Shown in pieces: positions 9,964-22,016 of a DNA stretch of 64,000 nucleotides. The stretch's first letter is position 1. Each line of letters begins with the position of its first letter. Source of the stretch: Albugo candida (lineage: Eukaryota; Oomycota; Peronosporomycetes; Albuginales; Albuginaceae). Position numbers and translations under genes: made by a program. The notes below the pieces were generated by a model. That model worked only from the letters and a program-made list of their open reading frames with translations, did no database searches and had not been told where the DNA came from. The stretch is taken from positions 105,022 to 169,021 of the forward strand of contig CAJNAR010000029.1 of assembly GCA_905220665.1 (NCBI GenBank), in the 5' to 3' direction.

Positions 9964-12065
9964 ATGGGGCGTTACGTATGTCATGCAACCTTTTATTAAA
10001 GTGATTCATACGACTTAATAGATTTTGCTTTTTAGAGTCTCATTTATGAGAAGTCACCTCCTCCGTTCGTCTTCCAGTATGAGTCTTTCCCACTGGCTAT
10101 CGGTCTGACTAGTGCAATGCACGGGACTCATCCGTATTCGGTCCAATTACAAGTGATCCTGCGATACTGGGACACCAAAGAAATTGTCACGGATCCGTTG
10201 TCACTTGTACGTCGTTTCTTGGTAACCAATGATCCGATATATATTGATCTTTGTATAGGAAGTTGTCCCACTCGACCAAAATGAGCTTGTTTTGAGTCGT
10301 GAGGTGAAAATATGCCAACTGATTTGTCATTTGGGTCGATTACCAGAAGGCCAAAGTACGTATTTGGAAGTTATGGCTCATAACGCAGGTAGGCAGTAAT
10401 ATTACGCTGTATTTGTATACTGAGCATCAATATCAATTTGCAGATTTCGAGTCGGCGATTTCCCCTCCAATTTGTGTCGTAAAAGAAAAATTGGTCATCT
10501 CACACGAACCCCCTGAACTCTGGTTCAAAGATGAAGGAGGTCGCGAAAAGTGTATGCAAATCAAAATCAAGCTACAAGCTGCACCAGGGAGAAAATGCGA
10601 AAACCGCATCGTAAGAGGACGTGGATGCGAGGAAGCTGTGTACTAAGTTCGTTTCTAGATTCCATTGGATATCCAGCTTTATTACGAGTCTGGAGAACGA
10701 GTGAGTTCCCAAAGGATTCTTCGTTTATTTCCAGATTTACAGCCAAATATGGTCAGCGGATCGACAGTCATCTCGTTTCGTATCGATGATGTGTCAAAGA
10801 ATCATCAAGGACAATCGTTTATGCTGCTAATTGGGCCGGATGTCAATGATCATCCCAATATGTTTCGAGACATTGCTCCTGTGAAAAGCACCCCCATCGC
10901 TATTCGCTCGAAACGGAATAAGAGAAGGCTCCTTACACAGGCAAATGGCGCAGTTAAAAATCTTTCTGCAAGATTTCACCCACGATCTCAAAAATCGCTC
11001 ATCATGATTCAGAAAAGTATGCCGTACAACACATCGTTTCCCCAGAATCGTCCTGAATCGGATGAGCATCTCAATCATCGACCCAAGGAAGCTCAACCGG
11101 CCCGATTGAGCAAAAATGCGGCTTTTTCAAGCGTGGATGCGAATCCTCATCAACAAAATTCGAGCGACTCTAGCGTGGAGTGGAGTATCATTGGATATCA
11201 AGTGTATCCGAATGGAAATATGAATCGCGAACGACCGATTTATCGATGTAATCATTGTCATCGTTTGATTGACTCGGATCGACGCAAGGCACAAGCGCTT
11301 GCCGACCCAGCTATCCACGAGAAGGATTGTCTCCTTGTTAAGGCGGCAGAGGTGTTTCCGTCATCAATCGATCGGAATGGAAATAAATCTTGCGAGATAA
11401 ATGGCTTTCGACCATATTCAGACGCAGTGGACAGCTCGTTTCGGATAATGCAAGAAAGAGAATTTTCAGCTCAAATGACACATTCGACTACGACAGTCTC
11501 GCCAAGTAACCCAGTCAAGCGATTCATCAACTCTGTTCAGAACAATAGCGTGTCTGATGCTATCGATTCAACACAGAGATGGTACGGAATCCATGAGCCC
11601 ATTGTGCATACACCATCCAAAATCACAAAAATGGAGACACAATTGCAATGGAAACAGAATAGTGAAGCTCAAGAGAGTGAAGATTTGGTGTATTATATCC
11701 TCGCCCAAATGTATTGCAATGTGGTACAACAAAGCATTGGCTTTCCGTCATTCGATTCAGACCAACAATTGGTAATTCGGTCCCTCCTTTTTGATCGATT
11801 ATTTTCTCACTTGTGTTTGCAGATTGGCTTCTACCAGGAAACCCATGTTGATTGCATGACTCAAGTTATTTTTTATCCATTAGCCCAAGTTTGTATCACG
11901 GAAGAGGAGAGAATATATTTGCTGCAATTATTCCAGCAAGCGTATCAAGTCAATGCGCCATCCCTCCACAAATTATCCAATTACGAGTACAATCTGGTAC
12001 TCTTACGAGAGAATGCGTTGATGTATTACTGGAGTCTATCAGTCTCTTCGCTTTTGGTTACGTGA
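9964..12065 (+). CDS. Conserved-looking unknown protein, multi-exon
   Basis: Exons are 9964-9975, 10036-10206, 10259-10388, 10444-10610 and 10659-12065. The introns (60, 52, 55 and 48 bp) have good GT...AG ends and keep the frame. The first four-codon exon is the least certain. A further perfect GT...AG interval of 51 bp (11772-11822) is a multiple of three with no stop, so it may be spliced or retained. The N-terminal 250 residues look like beta-rich folded domains (ELWFKDEGGREKC and VSKNHQGQSFMLLIGPD are the best ordered blocks). Then comes a low-complexity Ser/Asn-rich linker and a CNHCHRLIDSDRRKA patch with an HCH pair that might bind metal. I do not recognise the family. The 3' end overlaps the convergent FKBP gene by 40 bp. 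Confidence 0.7.
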
Positions 12066-13339
12066 TTGGGGTCTCGAATGCCAATCAACTCGACTCGGAA
12101 TACAAGTTGAGCATTAGGTGGGATGCGTGGAGGCTTTCCATCCGCTCCATATGCCAGTTCCGGAGAAATTGTTATCAAGGACGTCTCACCAAGACTCATC
12201 ATTCTGATTCCACGATCAAACCCCACAATTAAATGGCCCGCTCCGACACGAAATTCCAAAGACTTGTCACGCGAATAGGTCGACTCAATGATCTCTGTAG
12301 CATATTTACACGAGTAATGTATACAAACGAATTGGCCGACTTTGGGGAAATGTACTGCATCACCGGGAAAAATCGTTCTCAGCTGAAGTTTATCGCCAGT
12401 TGCATTTTGGAATCGCGAATATAATTGCTCCATTGAGATGAATTGTGATAAAGAGAGATGTTGCGGCGTTTTCGATTCCGTGTCTCCAGAGCTACCGGGA
12501 CTCGATACGGGTAATGCTGGTGCGTTACTCGTGTCAGGCATCATCGAAATCCATTGAGAGGTTGATTCCAGTATTTCGACGATCGAAAGCGCGGCATGGG
12601 TCGAATGTTGACTTAGTTGCAATATTGTCTCCAATAAGTATAGAAACCCGTTCAAGTCAATTGCATTATGTTGATTGGCTATTGACATGGTCGGATATCC
12701 TGATTTGAGGAATCGAGGCAAGGATCGGTACCAATTTGTGATATAATTCGGGTCAAGTCGCTCATATTCCATTTGCAGGCTACTAATTAAGTCCAATCCA
12801 AATGTTGCAATGTGATACATCGAAATTGCATGAGGACTGTACGGTTTTTGCGCTTGCACAACCCGCAGGTATACCTCAAAGTTTATGCCATCCCACTCGT
12901 TTACGAGATGCGGTGCTACCTGCTGTATTAGTCGACATACGTGTCCACGTGTTATCGTCGCGATGACTCTTCTGAAAAGCTCGTAAACATCGCCTTCAAT
13001 GAGCAGATCGTCATTGTCAGCCACACTCTGAAACTGCTGCTTGTAGAAATTAAGCTCTTTAATAGAGCACGCACTACTTCCATGATGGTTTGGAGCGTAT
13101 TCCGATAATTTGATGTCACGATTTACTCCTAGCAGCTTCGGTTTGAACCATGTGCTCTGCCCGCTAATCTTATTATAATAATAAAAAGTCTGGTACTTTT
13201 CGTCATAATATTTTTCATACATTTCATCTATTAGTGTTTCAATGTAGCGATGGGCTTTGAATTTTCGGTAGCAGCACTGAATTCGTATCGCACTATACTG
13301 AAAACGAGCCGTACTATTTTCATAAATGCTGTCAACCAT
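12026..13339 (-). CDS. IQ-WW-FKBP peptidyl-prolyl cis-trans isomerase
   Basis: The protein has 437 residues in one exon. An IQ-type motif (about 16-31, AIRIQCCYRKFKAHR) suggests calmodulin binding. A degenerate WW module follows (about 40-67, TFYYYNKISGQSTWFKPK), in which the first Trp is replaced by aromatic residues. The middle 250 residues are helical with no known motif. The C-terminus is an FKBP domain (about 318-424): VCIHYSCKY, LEFRVGAGHLIVGFDRGI, SPELAYG, then IPPNAQLVFRVELI. The FK506-pocket residues are largely kept, so proline isomerase activity is plausible. The combination would tie a folding enzyme to calcium signalling, but that is inference. The gene is convergent with its upstream neighbour. 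Confidence 0.9.
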   Translation of the reverse strand: MVDSIYENSTARFQYSAIRIQCCYRKFKAHRYIETLIDEMYEKYYDEKYQTFYYYNKISGQSTWFKPKLLGVNRDIKLSEYAPNHHGSSACSIKELNFYKQQFQSVADNDDLLIEGDVYELFRRVIATITRGHVCRLIQQVAPHLVNEWDGINFEVYLRVVQAQKPYSPHAISMYHIATFGLDLISSLQMEYERLDPNYITNWYRSLPRFLKSGYPTMSIANQHNAIDLNGFLYLLETILQLSQHSTHAALSIVEILESTSQWISMMPDTSNAPALPVSSPGSSGDTESKTPQHLSLSQFISMEQLYSRFQNATGDKLQLRTIFPGDAVHFPKVGQFVCIHYSCKYATEIIESTYSRDKSLEFRVGAGHLIVGFDRGIRMMSLGETSLITISPELAYGADGKPPRIPPNAQLVFRVELIGIRDPNHVTKSEETDRLQ

Positions 13340-13577
13340 TTGGTCTCATAGCAGCGCGGCGAGCAGAGTCAATTTTGGTGTAACGGACACAGAATTCGTC
13401 ATCGATCAAATTATGTATCACATCACTCTAGTGTCAAACGTTTTCGTCCAATCGACGGTGTGAATTCGATACAAACCGGTCTTTCTCCACCATCCAAACT
13501 GAGTTGAACCGAACCAATTGATTGAATCGCAATATCTTGATCGAAACAAAGAGAAAAAGCGAAAAACTTCCAGAACG

Positions 13578-14168
13578 ATGACCTCTTCCTCTTTATGTGC
13601 ACCTGTTAAATGGGCTCAACGAAGCGATTCTCTCTATGTAACAATTGATTTATGTGATGTTAAAGACGAGAAAGTTTCTCTGAACGATAAATCTCTATTT
13701 TTCGAGTATGTATTCTATGATCACAATCGATTTTATACTTCTTCGAATCGTATCAATTCGTAATATTAAATATCAATTCATTGCAGGGGAACCAGCAACG
13801 ATCAAAAGTATTCTGTTAAGCTCGATTTTTTCAAAGAAGTTAACGCGGAAGCAAAGGAAAGTATATGGGTAAAAACGGACCGTAATCTGCAATTCCATAT
13901 TTTGAAGAAAAACACAGGAGAAGAATTCTGGCCTCGTTTGCTAGAAGACAAACACTTGGAGAAGACCAATGTTACGGTGGATTGGAGTCTTTACATGGAT
14001 GAAGACGATACCAAAGAAGAGGAAAAGTTCGACATGAACGCATTGGGCGGCGGGGACGGCTTCGATTTCAACCAAATGATGTCAGCCCAAAACGCAAATA
14101 TGATGGAAGACGACGAAAGCGACAGCGACGACGAAACAATGCCAGAATTAGAAACAAAATCGGATTAA
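13578..14168 (+). CDS. p23/Sba1-type Hsp90 co-chaperone
   Basis: There are two exons, 13578-13705 and 13797-14168, with a 91-bp intron (donor GTATGT, acceptor GCAG). The spliced product is a CS-fold protein that begins at VKWAQRSDSLYVTIDL, has the KLDFFKEV strand, and carries the FWPRLLEDK motif typical of p23. WSLYMDED then leads into a very acidic tail. p23 binds the ATP-closed Hsp90 dimer and slows client release. I chose the ATG at 13578 because the family begins a few residues before the CS domain. An upstream in-frame extension to 13518 adds a basic stretch not expected in p23. Confidence 0.92.
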
Positions 14169-14287
14169 ATGTCACAATTGTTTTGCAAAATGGCATTCAA
14201 TTCGAATTTATTGATGTGAGAGCGAGTTGATTGGGAATTTTTGATACTGAAACATGAATCGGTGTGTACCGTGCAGCCAAACGCAAT

Positions 14288-15115
14288 TCAAAATGCGTAT
14301 TCTGCTGGCGAGGGCGTCTGGGAGACCGCTGCGGGTGAAGTTTTGCCGCTATTTATTTCAGCAGCTCGCTTGATCGGCTTTCGAACGATCTCCACTTCTG
14401 TACATTTGTGTTCTGATCCATTCGTATCCTGTTTCTTCTCTTCAAGTTCCGCATCAAGCAATCTCTTTTCCCGCTCCAATCGCTCTTTCTCACGTGCTTC
14501 TCTCTTTTGTTGTCGCTGCATATCCAACAATGCTTCTTGTTGCTTTCGATCATCCGGAGCTGAATGACATTCACTTTGTGCGGCAATACTGTGCCGCTTC
14601 ATATCACTGCCTTTAGGTTCCGACTCTACGGTGTACCGAATGTCGCCCGTTGAACGGCGCCCATGAATATTGTGACTCGAGAAGTTTTGAAAATTTCGAA
14701 TCACGGGCGGGCTGTTCTGGGAAAAGGTATCGGGCAACACTTGATCTAACGACATTCCACTATTGATTCGAAAAGCTAATAGAAATTTATCCACCCAATT
14801 ATTCATCTCCATTTCAGTGCTGGCAGCCACTAGAAGACGCCGTTCAGCAGCATTTATCGCAACGCGCCAAATAGTCGAAGCCGAACTTCCTGTTTTCATA
14901 CTGTCCGCTGGCATAATTTCTAGTGCTGTCTCGTCACACGACGAAATATCCAGTTCACCTTTGAGTTCTCCATCTTCAAATGTGTAATAACTTAGCGTGT
15001 GTGGCCTCAAAACAAAATATCGTGGTTTCCAATTCTTCCTTCCAAATGGTCCATGTCCTGAACCTTTCTTGAATAACACTCCTTTGCGCAACACTTGATC
15101 CGTCGACGCTTTCAT
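14288..15115 (-). CDS. PH-domain protein with C-terminal coiled coil
   Basis: The protein has 275 residues in one exon. Residues about 8-118 form a pleckstrin-homology domain: GVLFKKG, WKPRYFVLRPHTLSYYTFED, then AAERRLLVAASTEMEMNNWV with the invariant Trp of the C-terminal helix. PH domains bind phosphoinositides or proteins at membranes. Residues about 195-240 are a Lys/Arg/Glu/Gln-rich predicted coiled coil. Between them is a Ser-rich linker. No catalytic domain is present, so an adaptor role is the simplest reading. It is convergent with the p23 gene, with 119 bp between their stops. Confidence 0.85.
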   Translation of the reverse strand: MKASTDQVLRKGVLFKKGSGHGPFGRKNWKPRYFVLRPHTLSYYTFEDGELKGELDISSCDETALEIMPADSMKTGSSASTIWRVAINAAERRLLVAASTEMEMNNWVDKFLLAFRINSGMSLDQVLPDTFSQNSPPVIRNFQNFSSHNIHGRRSTGDIRYTVESEPKGSDMKRHSIAAQSECHSAPDDRKQQEALLDMQRQQKREAREKERLEREKRLLDAELEEKKQDTNGSEHKCTEVEIVRKPIKRAAEINSGKTSPAAVSQTPSPAEYAF

Positions 15116-15253
15116 AAGTCTAAATTCTGTGGAATACTCTGATTTTCTATTCTTCGTTACTGTGAAACCTTTCTGAGATCAAATGTACCCGTACCTAACA
15201 AACGTACTTACTATACGCATATCGCCACGTATTGCCTCTTGAAGGATATCCAT

Positions 15254-17068
15254 TCATACAGTACCTGCAGCTAGCGGGTAACTGTCAACGTCGTCGGACA
15301 AATCGCCACGACGAAGTCTTCCCAGGCCGTTCAAAGCCGCAACACGATACGCTTCAGCAAGGGTCGGATAATTGAAGACGGCATCCCGAAAGTACGTTAA
15401 TGTGGCACCCATAGCGATGGCAACTTGGCCAATATGAATAATTTCAGTGGCGCCTTCGCCGATCGCATGAACACCGAAGAGTTTTAGCGAATGAGGATCA
15501 AATAAGATTTTTAGCATTCCATCGGCACTGGCACCACTCATCTGACCTTTTGCCAGCTCTGAATACTTAGCCACACCAATTTCATAATTGATCTGTTGAG
15601 ATGTCAATTGTTTTTCTGTATGTCCCACCATTGAAATTTCCGGAATCGTATAAATTCCGTATGGAAAATTACCAGTTTTTAATTGTGACGGGATACTGTC
15701 ATCGTTGGATTCATCCTCATTCCACATGTAACATGATGCTAAACGACCCTGCTCCATACTCGTAGAAGCTAATGAGGGCGCACCGATGCAGTCACCCACG
15801 GCAAAACTGGAAGCCCGTCAGTATATAATGGACAAATGCAGTGTCAACGTACATATGGGGCTTCTTGGTCTGATACTTTGTATTCACGCTCAAAAGGCCA
15901 CGCGGATTACGCGATAAACCAGCCGCTTCCAAGTTCAGGCCGTCCGTATTAGCTTGACGTCCAACAACATATAGAAGCGCGTCTCCATGAACTTTCTTAC
16001 CGCTTTTTAAACCAACCAAAACGCCTCGAGATGATTTCTATAGTAAAAGTAAGTAAGTGTGAGTGGTAATCAATCAGAATCAATCGAGAAATCGAGATCT
16101 CTTACGTCGACAGATTCGATCGTTTCACCCAATAGGAATCGCGCACCGTGATTACGCATTTCGTGCGTAAGCGTACTAATGATTTCATCGTCGCAAAAGC
16201 TCAGAATCTAGATTCCAAATTGTTCGTGGGATATACTGGCAAATATCGACTCGAATAGACGGGTACCTCTTCACGTCCATCAATCACTGTGACGGAATGT
16301 CCTCGTATCACATTCAGCATGGATGCATACTCCATTCCAATTACACCAGCACCTACTACAATAAGCGATCGTGGAAGTTGCCGGATATTCCAAGATAGTA
16401 TTTGATCGCTGTCGAAAATCACTTTTCCATCGATTGGAATATTGGGATTGTGTGCAGGTCGTGTGCCACACGCAACGAGAAATTTTGAAGCGCGCAAACG
16501 TTTTGTTATTTTTTCGTGAGCGGGTCCATCAGCCTCAATAATAGAAACTTGGTGATCGTCTTCGAAGCGAGCGTGGCCAGATATATAGTCGACGCGAGCA
16601 GATTTGAATTGAACACGGAGGAGATCGACTTCGGATTGGATGACGCGGTTGACGCGATATAAAATATCATCGATAGTCACGTTTTTCATAGAGTATGACT
16701 TTCCATAGAAGCTAAGCGGGTATACAAAATCAGAATTTATGTGTAATAGAAAGAATTGTGATGCCTCCCTACCCGTGGTGGCGATACCCTGAAAGATGTA
16801 ATACTGCTTCACGAAAGGTTTTGGATGGGATAGTACCTGTATGCACGCATACACCTCCAACAGATGATTTTTTATCAATGATCGCGACGTGTTTTCCACG
16901 TTTTGCTGCGTCGAGGGCACAGTTCGTTGCGGACGGTCCACTACCGATGACAATTAGATCATAGGATACTATACTGCTGCTATTTCGTTTAAGTAAATAA
17001 TTGCGTTCAAAACGAAGAGCGGTATCGAAATTTCGTATGAATCGATGCATCGGATCAGAACAATGCAA
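15254..17068 (-). CDS. Soluble NAD(P) transhydrogenase (Si-specific), SthA-like flavoprotein
   Basis: There are five exons on the minus strand: 17068-16773, 16711-16267, 16207-16106, 16037-15853 and 15806-15254. Introns are 61, 59, 68 and 46 bp. Each junction restores a family motif, for example the [15 protein letters not shown] block created by the last splice. The order is the FAD-binding VIGSGPSA, then [11 protein letters not shown], then the NAD(P)-binding [15 protein letters not shown], then the C-terminal dimerisation domain ending [16 protein letters not shown]. The second redox Cys of lipoamide dehydrogenase is Thr here, as in SthA, which favours transhydrogenase. It exchanges reducing power between NADH and NADPH. 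A basic 35-residue N-terminus could be a mitochondrial transit peptide. Confidence 0.92.
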
Positions 17069-17353
17069 AAACTCGTTTGGGGGTATTTGATTGGTTTAAA
17101 TACTCTGCTTCCAACCGAACATGGTGTAACAACCCATCAAGTCAGGCTCAGATCTGGGTTCGCTGATTCGTCGCAAAGACGCTTGAATAGCATCGCAATG
17201 ATGAATCACAAGGAATTGGTTAGATACAAACACTTACTTGGCAGATTCAATATGACTGCTTTTTATAAAATTTAACATTTCTGAATATATTTTCTCAAGC
17301 TCATTGTATTCGAATTTGAACTTGTGATTTTTTATCGTCAGAAGCTTATATTT

Positions 17354-17363
17354 CCCCCCCCCC
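17354..17363 (+). repeat. Homopolymer run of 10 C
   Basis: A pure run of ten C lies in the 338-bp spacer upstream of the transhydrogenase. No other feature is visible in 17069-17406. Confidence 0.95.
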
Positions 17364-17406
17364 GATGTTTACATTCTATTTGTCATCTGAGTGAAGTTTT
17401 ACCATA

Positions 17407-17642
17407 ATGATAGCTTCCGATCCAGGTGACGCTCTCACCTTTTTTCAGGTAGGTCAATTTGACGCCACAATCCTGACGCGGTATTCTGTGTGCTGTAGGT
17501 GTTCCAGAGAGCGTTCAAGTGCAAAGAAGGCGAGTCTGAAGACTCGGTTTACCGACATTGCTGCCTGAATGAATTCATCATATGCCATTGCGCCTTAAAA
17601 GTACCAGTCCTGTCCGGATTTTTCAGCTCGTTCGTCTCCTAA
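17407..17642 (+). CDS. Possible small two-exon gene, unknown
   Basis: ATG at 17407 opens a 14-codon exon ending in CAG. A 50-bp GT...AG intron (17449-17498) follows, then 47 codons to a TAA at 17640. The second exon is Cys-rich (YRHCCLNEFIICHC). A further donor at about 17601 with an acceptor near 17698 could extend the gene in another frame to about 17880. The intron size fits other genes here. Without a recognised family this is only a candidate. Confidence 0.3.
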
Positions 17643-19529
17643 ATCTGGTTCGCTTGGCACAACGTTTCCATGCCACAACCTCAACGCCACCAACATCAGA
17701 CCGGTATCAAACAAAAAGCACACTCAGCACCGGGCTGCATTTAAGAGTCGAAGAAAAAGTCCACTACAAGGGCACAAGCATATTTGCATTTCTGGTCCGC
17801 CAAGGCATCGACAAATATGTCTACCTTTATCATTAGCGCCTCATATCGAGCGAACTAACGTCTTGGGAGCGGCCTCGATTTAGCAGGAGCAATCAAGTAC
17901 ACTCACGTTATTGGCAGCTTGAAGGAAGATATAGACACCGAGCTTTTTGGAGTTAGAGTACGATTATATTTGGCAATATACATCATTCATATACATACTT
18001 AAGACATACATATCTTATTGCCGTGTACCCTTGTTTGTTAACTATCATGTTGCTTTAATCACATCCCATCGACACTATCAATCTATGAATATACACTGAC
18101 TATGTATGACGGACCTCTAACAGGAACGCCATGCCATACCGCACGCGTACGCCCGCTACCGCTATTTTTGGATTTCACGGTACACCTTACCGCTATATCT
18201 AATAATAGCGCTTCCACCGCGTGAGTTGCATGAAATCAATGCGTACGCCTCATTCTGTGTGTCCTTTGTAGCCATTTACAGGTTTGCTCCAAGCTTTGTC
18301 CACCTTGTTTTCAACGAATATAATCAGCTGCATCAATTGATGTTGACGCACGGTCTATGTATCAAGACTTTCGCCTGCTTGTGTGTGAGTCGTGAAAACT
18401 TGCATGAATTCAGATGTTCGGCTGGAAGGTTGAATTCTGGCGTAAAGTACGCCTTTGGCACATACTCCTCCGCTCTTAGCCCGCGCTCGAACGTGATACG
18501 AGCACGTTCAATTATCGGGAATCGGTTATTATAAGCAAACCTTCAACAATGAGAAGTTTATCTGTGACGGTCGGCCACGAAAACTTAAATTACAAGTGTG
18601 TTTGAAATACAGAGTGCGTCTAAACAGTCGTACCCATACGGAACCACAGTAATATTCGAAACCAAGTTCATACGCTCGTCGTAGAAAACTCCGCTGACGA
18701 AAACCTATTTCAAACACTTCCTACGCTGATTCGCTAATGGAGTAAAATTACGTCGTAATTTTCCAATTTGTGCGCAATAAACACGAAATTCGTTGATCTT
18801 TGAAATCTCCCGTATGAAACCATTCGCCATTGTGAATGCCTTCGGGGCGAGCAACGGTCTAAAAGAATTGATTAGAATGTTGAGTTAGACACTGCTCAAT
18901 GATCTTGTACAGTAAATTCACGTTGAATGAGAGAATCGCTAATCGATCTGTCTTGGACGACATTAGCGTCTGAAAGCCCAATGCCGCTTATTCTTGGTTG
19001 AAAGTATCCTACCTTAGCTCCTTATCCAGAGCGCATATATTCATTTCATACAAGACTATTAGAAACCTAGGGAGCAGCATCAGATAGAACAGATAGCACC
19101 AAAGCAATACACAAAAAGAAAAACGAAGAGATAAAAAATTGTAGATTATGTAGATTATTCGCCGTCGCAAAACTTCAAGAGAAAGTGGGCAAATCATAAT
19201 TCCTTGGTGATGTGAAAGTAGATATCCTTTCCATGAGTATCATCCATTGCCCCAAATACTGTTAAGTGGCGGTTGGCAAATAAGGAGCTGATAACCCAGT
19301 TAGACCCGACCTCTGCGGTTTTTGCATTACTGGTTTTATGTTTGTTCGTTCGTCCATTGTGGCTAGTGGTTTTGTGGACCTTAATGCCACGTAGCACCTC
19401 GTTTCGGACTCTGGTCGAGCCGTGATATAATCACGTTGTTTTAATTGGAGTTCGCTCATCCAAAAAAAAGAGGACACTCGGTGTCCGCGATCGCATTCAA
19501 ATTCAACAGGTCGAGACATTCTTGAACTG
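17643..19529. other. No convincing gene
   Basis: This is about 1.9 kb with only short open frames and no recognised motifs or RNA genes. The right end abuts the truncated ABC transporter. A short Lys/Asn/Thr-rich frame at 19194-19397 (minus) is not transporter sequence. Confidence 0.5.
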
Positions 19530-21941
19530 ATGAAACGCGCTGAATGGCTATGTCAGTGCTTCTCGGAACGTTGACGCTTCTGAGTGGATATCCATTTGCT
19601 CGCAGCACCCCGTACTCCGCCGAATTGCCAGCACGGAAGCCGGGTACCCGTTGAGCATAATGTCGCCTTGTATTTTACCACCGGTTTTACGTCCAGCAAT
19701 CACATCCATCAATGTACTTTTGCCAGCACCCGAGGATCCCATCAACGCGGTCATTGTACGGGGCATTGCGTATCCTGAAATACCCTGCAGTAATGTAAGA
19801 TCCTGTTTTGGAGCATTCAGGTCGGGGACCGAGTCATATAAATTCTTGAAACAAAGTGTCACGGGTACAAATGCTGCATCCTCGTGGCCGATTGGCAAAC
19901 GGACCTCTTCTTGATTGTCCATTGGTGTATTCAGCGTGGTATAGCTGTCTTTTCGAGATTCATGAGTAGTATCCTCGTCATCGATCTCTCCATCGGAGCA
20001 GACGAGTAATCGTGAACGTCGACGCGTTGATACTCGAGCACGAAAATACTCGCAATTGTAAGCAGCACATACATTGCGCATGAGTATACAAATCCATACA
20101 AACTCCATTTCTCATCCGTGTACACGTCAAAAAGCTCCAAATAGTATTTTCCAAACGTCGTACCAAATCGCTCACAGTAATTGATCCCTTCATACACATA
20201 AATATCGAGTGTGCTGTTACGGTACTGGTTGATTCCAAGCATACGGATGCACCAGGAAATCGGATTATTCCAATAAATCCATAAAAGATAATTGGGAATT
20301 TGTGACCGGACAACGATGAACCCCGCATACAATGCAAAGAATAAGATGGAAAGCATCGCAAATGGATGAGCAATGTGGATATCGGACGAGATCATTGCAA
20401 TAAAAAAAAAGCACGCATTGAAAACCAGTCCGACCACAATCATCACGAGGATGAAGAGCGCGAATGACGAGAATGCAGGTACCAGATCACAAAACCAGTA
20501 CACCATAGTTCCAAATACAAGCCCACGCAACACGATGGGTATCATTTGTAGAAGCGTATTGGCAAATATGAAGCAGCTCGTTCGATGAAAATTGGCGTCA
20601 CGTTGTTTGTAAAATATGTCACGAGCCTCAATAAATGTTGGAATCATAGCCACTTGCCCTAGCGCGATAAACATAGTCGATGCGAAAAAGACTCCAAGCT
20701 TAACTTGATTGTTTGTTGGCTCGATTTGGTAGAAAATGGTGCCGTATAAGAGCCCAGATATTATTATCATGAGCGTTCGGCCTTGCACAAGTGCTGGATT
20801 GCGAATAGTAAGCAGCCAACTTCGTTTCGTAAGAACACATAATTCCCGAAATAGCTCACCGTGAACGGTTTACTAGGCTCCATATACTCTTCTACATCCC
20901 GCCGAAGTGTAGGATTCATTGGCTCGCAAACTTGCTGCTGTATTCGAGCGTAATACCGCGATCTCCGCAACGCATGTGCGAATTCTTCCGGGGTTCAAGG
21001 TAAGCTCACCGACCGAAAATTGGATGTCTGGTATCGAACTTGCTCTTTGGTTCCGATATCGAGCAGAAAATCTGCTGGAACGGGAACAGACGACAAACGA
21101 GCCCCATCTTCTTAAAATAGTGGACTGCTTTCGCGTGGTCCTTGATACGTCACATGACCTTGATTTAACAAAATCACATGATCGAATAGCTCAAACACTT
21201 GCGGTGAAGGCTGTAGAAGTGCAATAACAATTGTTTTGTGGAAGGTACGGGCAAGTGCGCGTTGTAACTTTATAATATCGAGTGTCGCTGCGCTATCGAG
21301 CCCCGTACTGATTTCATCCATGAATGTGACATTACGAAACCCAATTTCCATCTCTCCGCTTGTGACACGTTTACGTTCCCCACCGGAAACGCCGCGAAGC
21401 ATTCCACTTCCGATTTTTGTATCCTTGCAATCTTGAAGCCCGTATGACTCAATTACAATACCAGGGTAGTGCTGAATCATCGCGTTAGCGAGTCGGAGCG
21501 CGTCGACCGCATTTTCAGATGCAAATTTCTGCGGTTTTCGAGCTAAAGGTTAAGAAAAATATCTCGCAATGAGAATTCCACGCAAATTCGAGCGTCTCCT
21601 TCACAGTTGCAGCAGTCAACTGGTGGTTGGCGACACCGTTATATGAAACTTCGCCTCGTATACTCACGTTTTTCTTATGGTAAAACCGACCGCTGAGATA
21701 TTTCAAAAGTGTGGATTTACCCGAAGCTGGTTGCCCTAGGACGAGTGTCATGGATCCTGATCGTAACACTCCAAACAAGTCTTCTAACTTTTTGCATGCG
21801 TTTCTCGATAATTCTGACAGCATTTTGAGTGACACGCATCGCCGCATTTCCAAATGTCGGTATTTTCCCAGACTCATCCTTTCCTCGCTCCATCGTGGCG
21901 GTAATTGTTATATTCCGAGAACGAACTTCCATTTGACGCAT
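19530..21941 (-). pseudogene. PDR/ABCG full-size transporter, truncated and frame-shifted
   Basis: Read 5' to 3' on the minus strand, the pieces follow PDR order. NBD1 has Walker A LGQPASGKSTLLKYLSGRF, signature VSGGERKRV and Walker B FMDEISTGLDSAAT. The linker reads DVEEYMEPSKPF. Transmembrane domain 1 spans 20788-19931 and opens LMIIISGLLYGTIFYQ. NBD2 Walker A is LMGSSGAGKSTLMDVIAGRK, followed by EQMDIHSEASTFREAL. The gene then stops: the rest of NBD2 and all of TMD2 are missing. The frame changes at least four times (near 21840, 21530, 21115 and 20820) without usable splice sites, and the segment between the Walker A region and VKETLEFAWN is shortened. Intact relatives export lipids or toxic compounds at the plasma membrane. 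This copy should be non-functional. Confidence 0.8.
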
Positions 21942-22016
21942 TCGTCCATGACCTCATTACGTCATGAATGGAGGGTTTACGATCTCCAATGTACAATTCA
22001 ACGAATGAGCGATTGA

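Noticed and set aside
18226..18534. 102-codon plus-strand ORF
   Set aside because: No motif, no splice support, and composition like the surrounding non-coding DNA.
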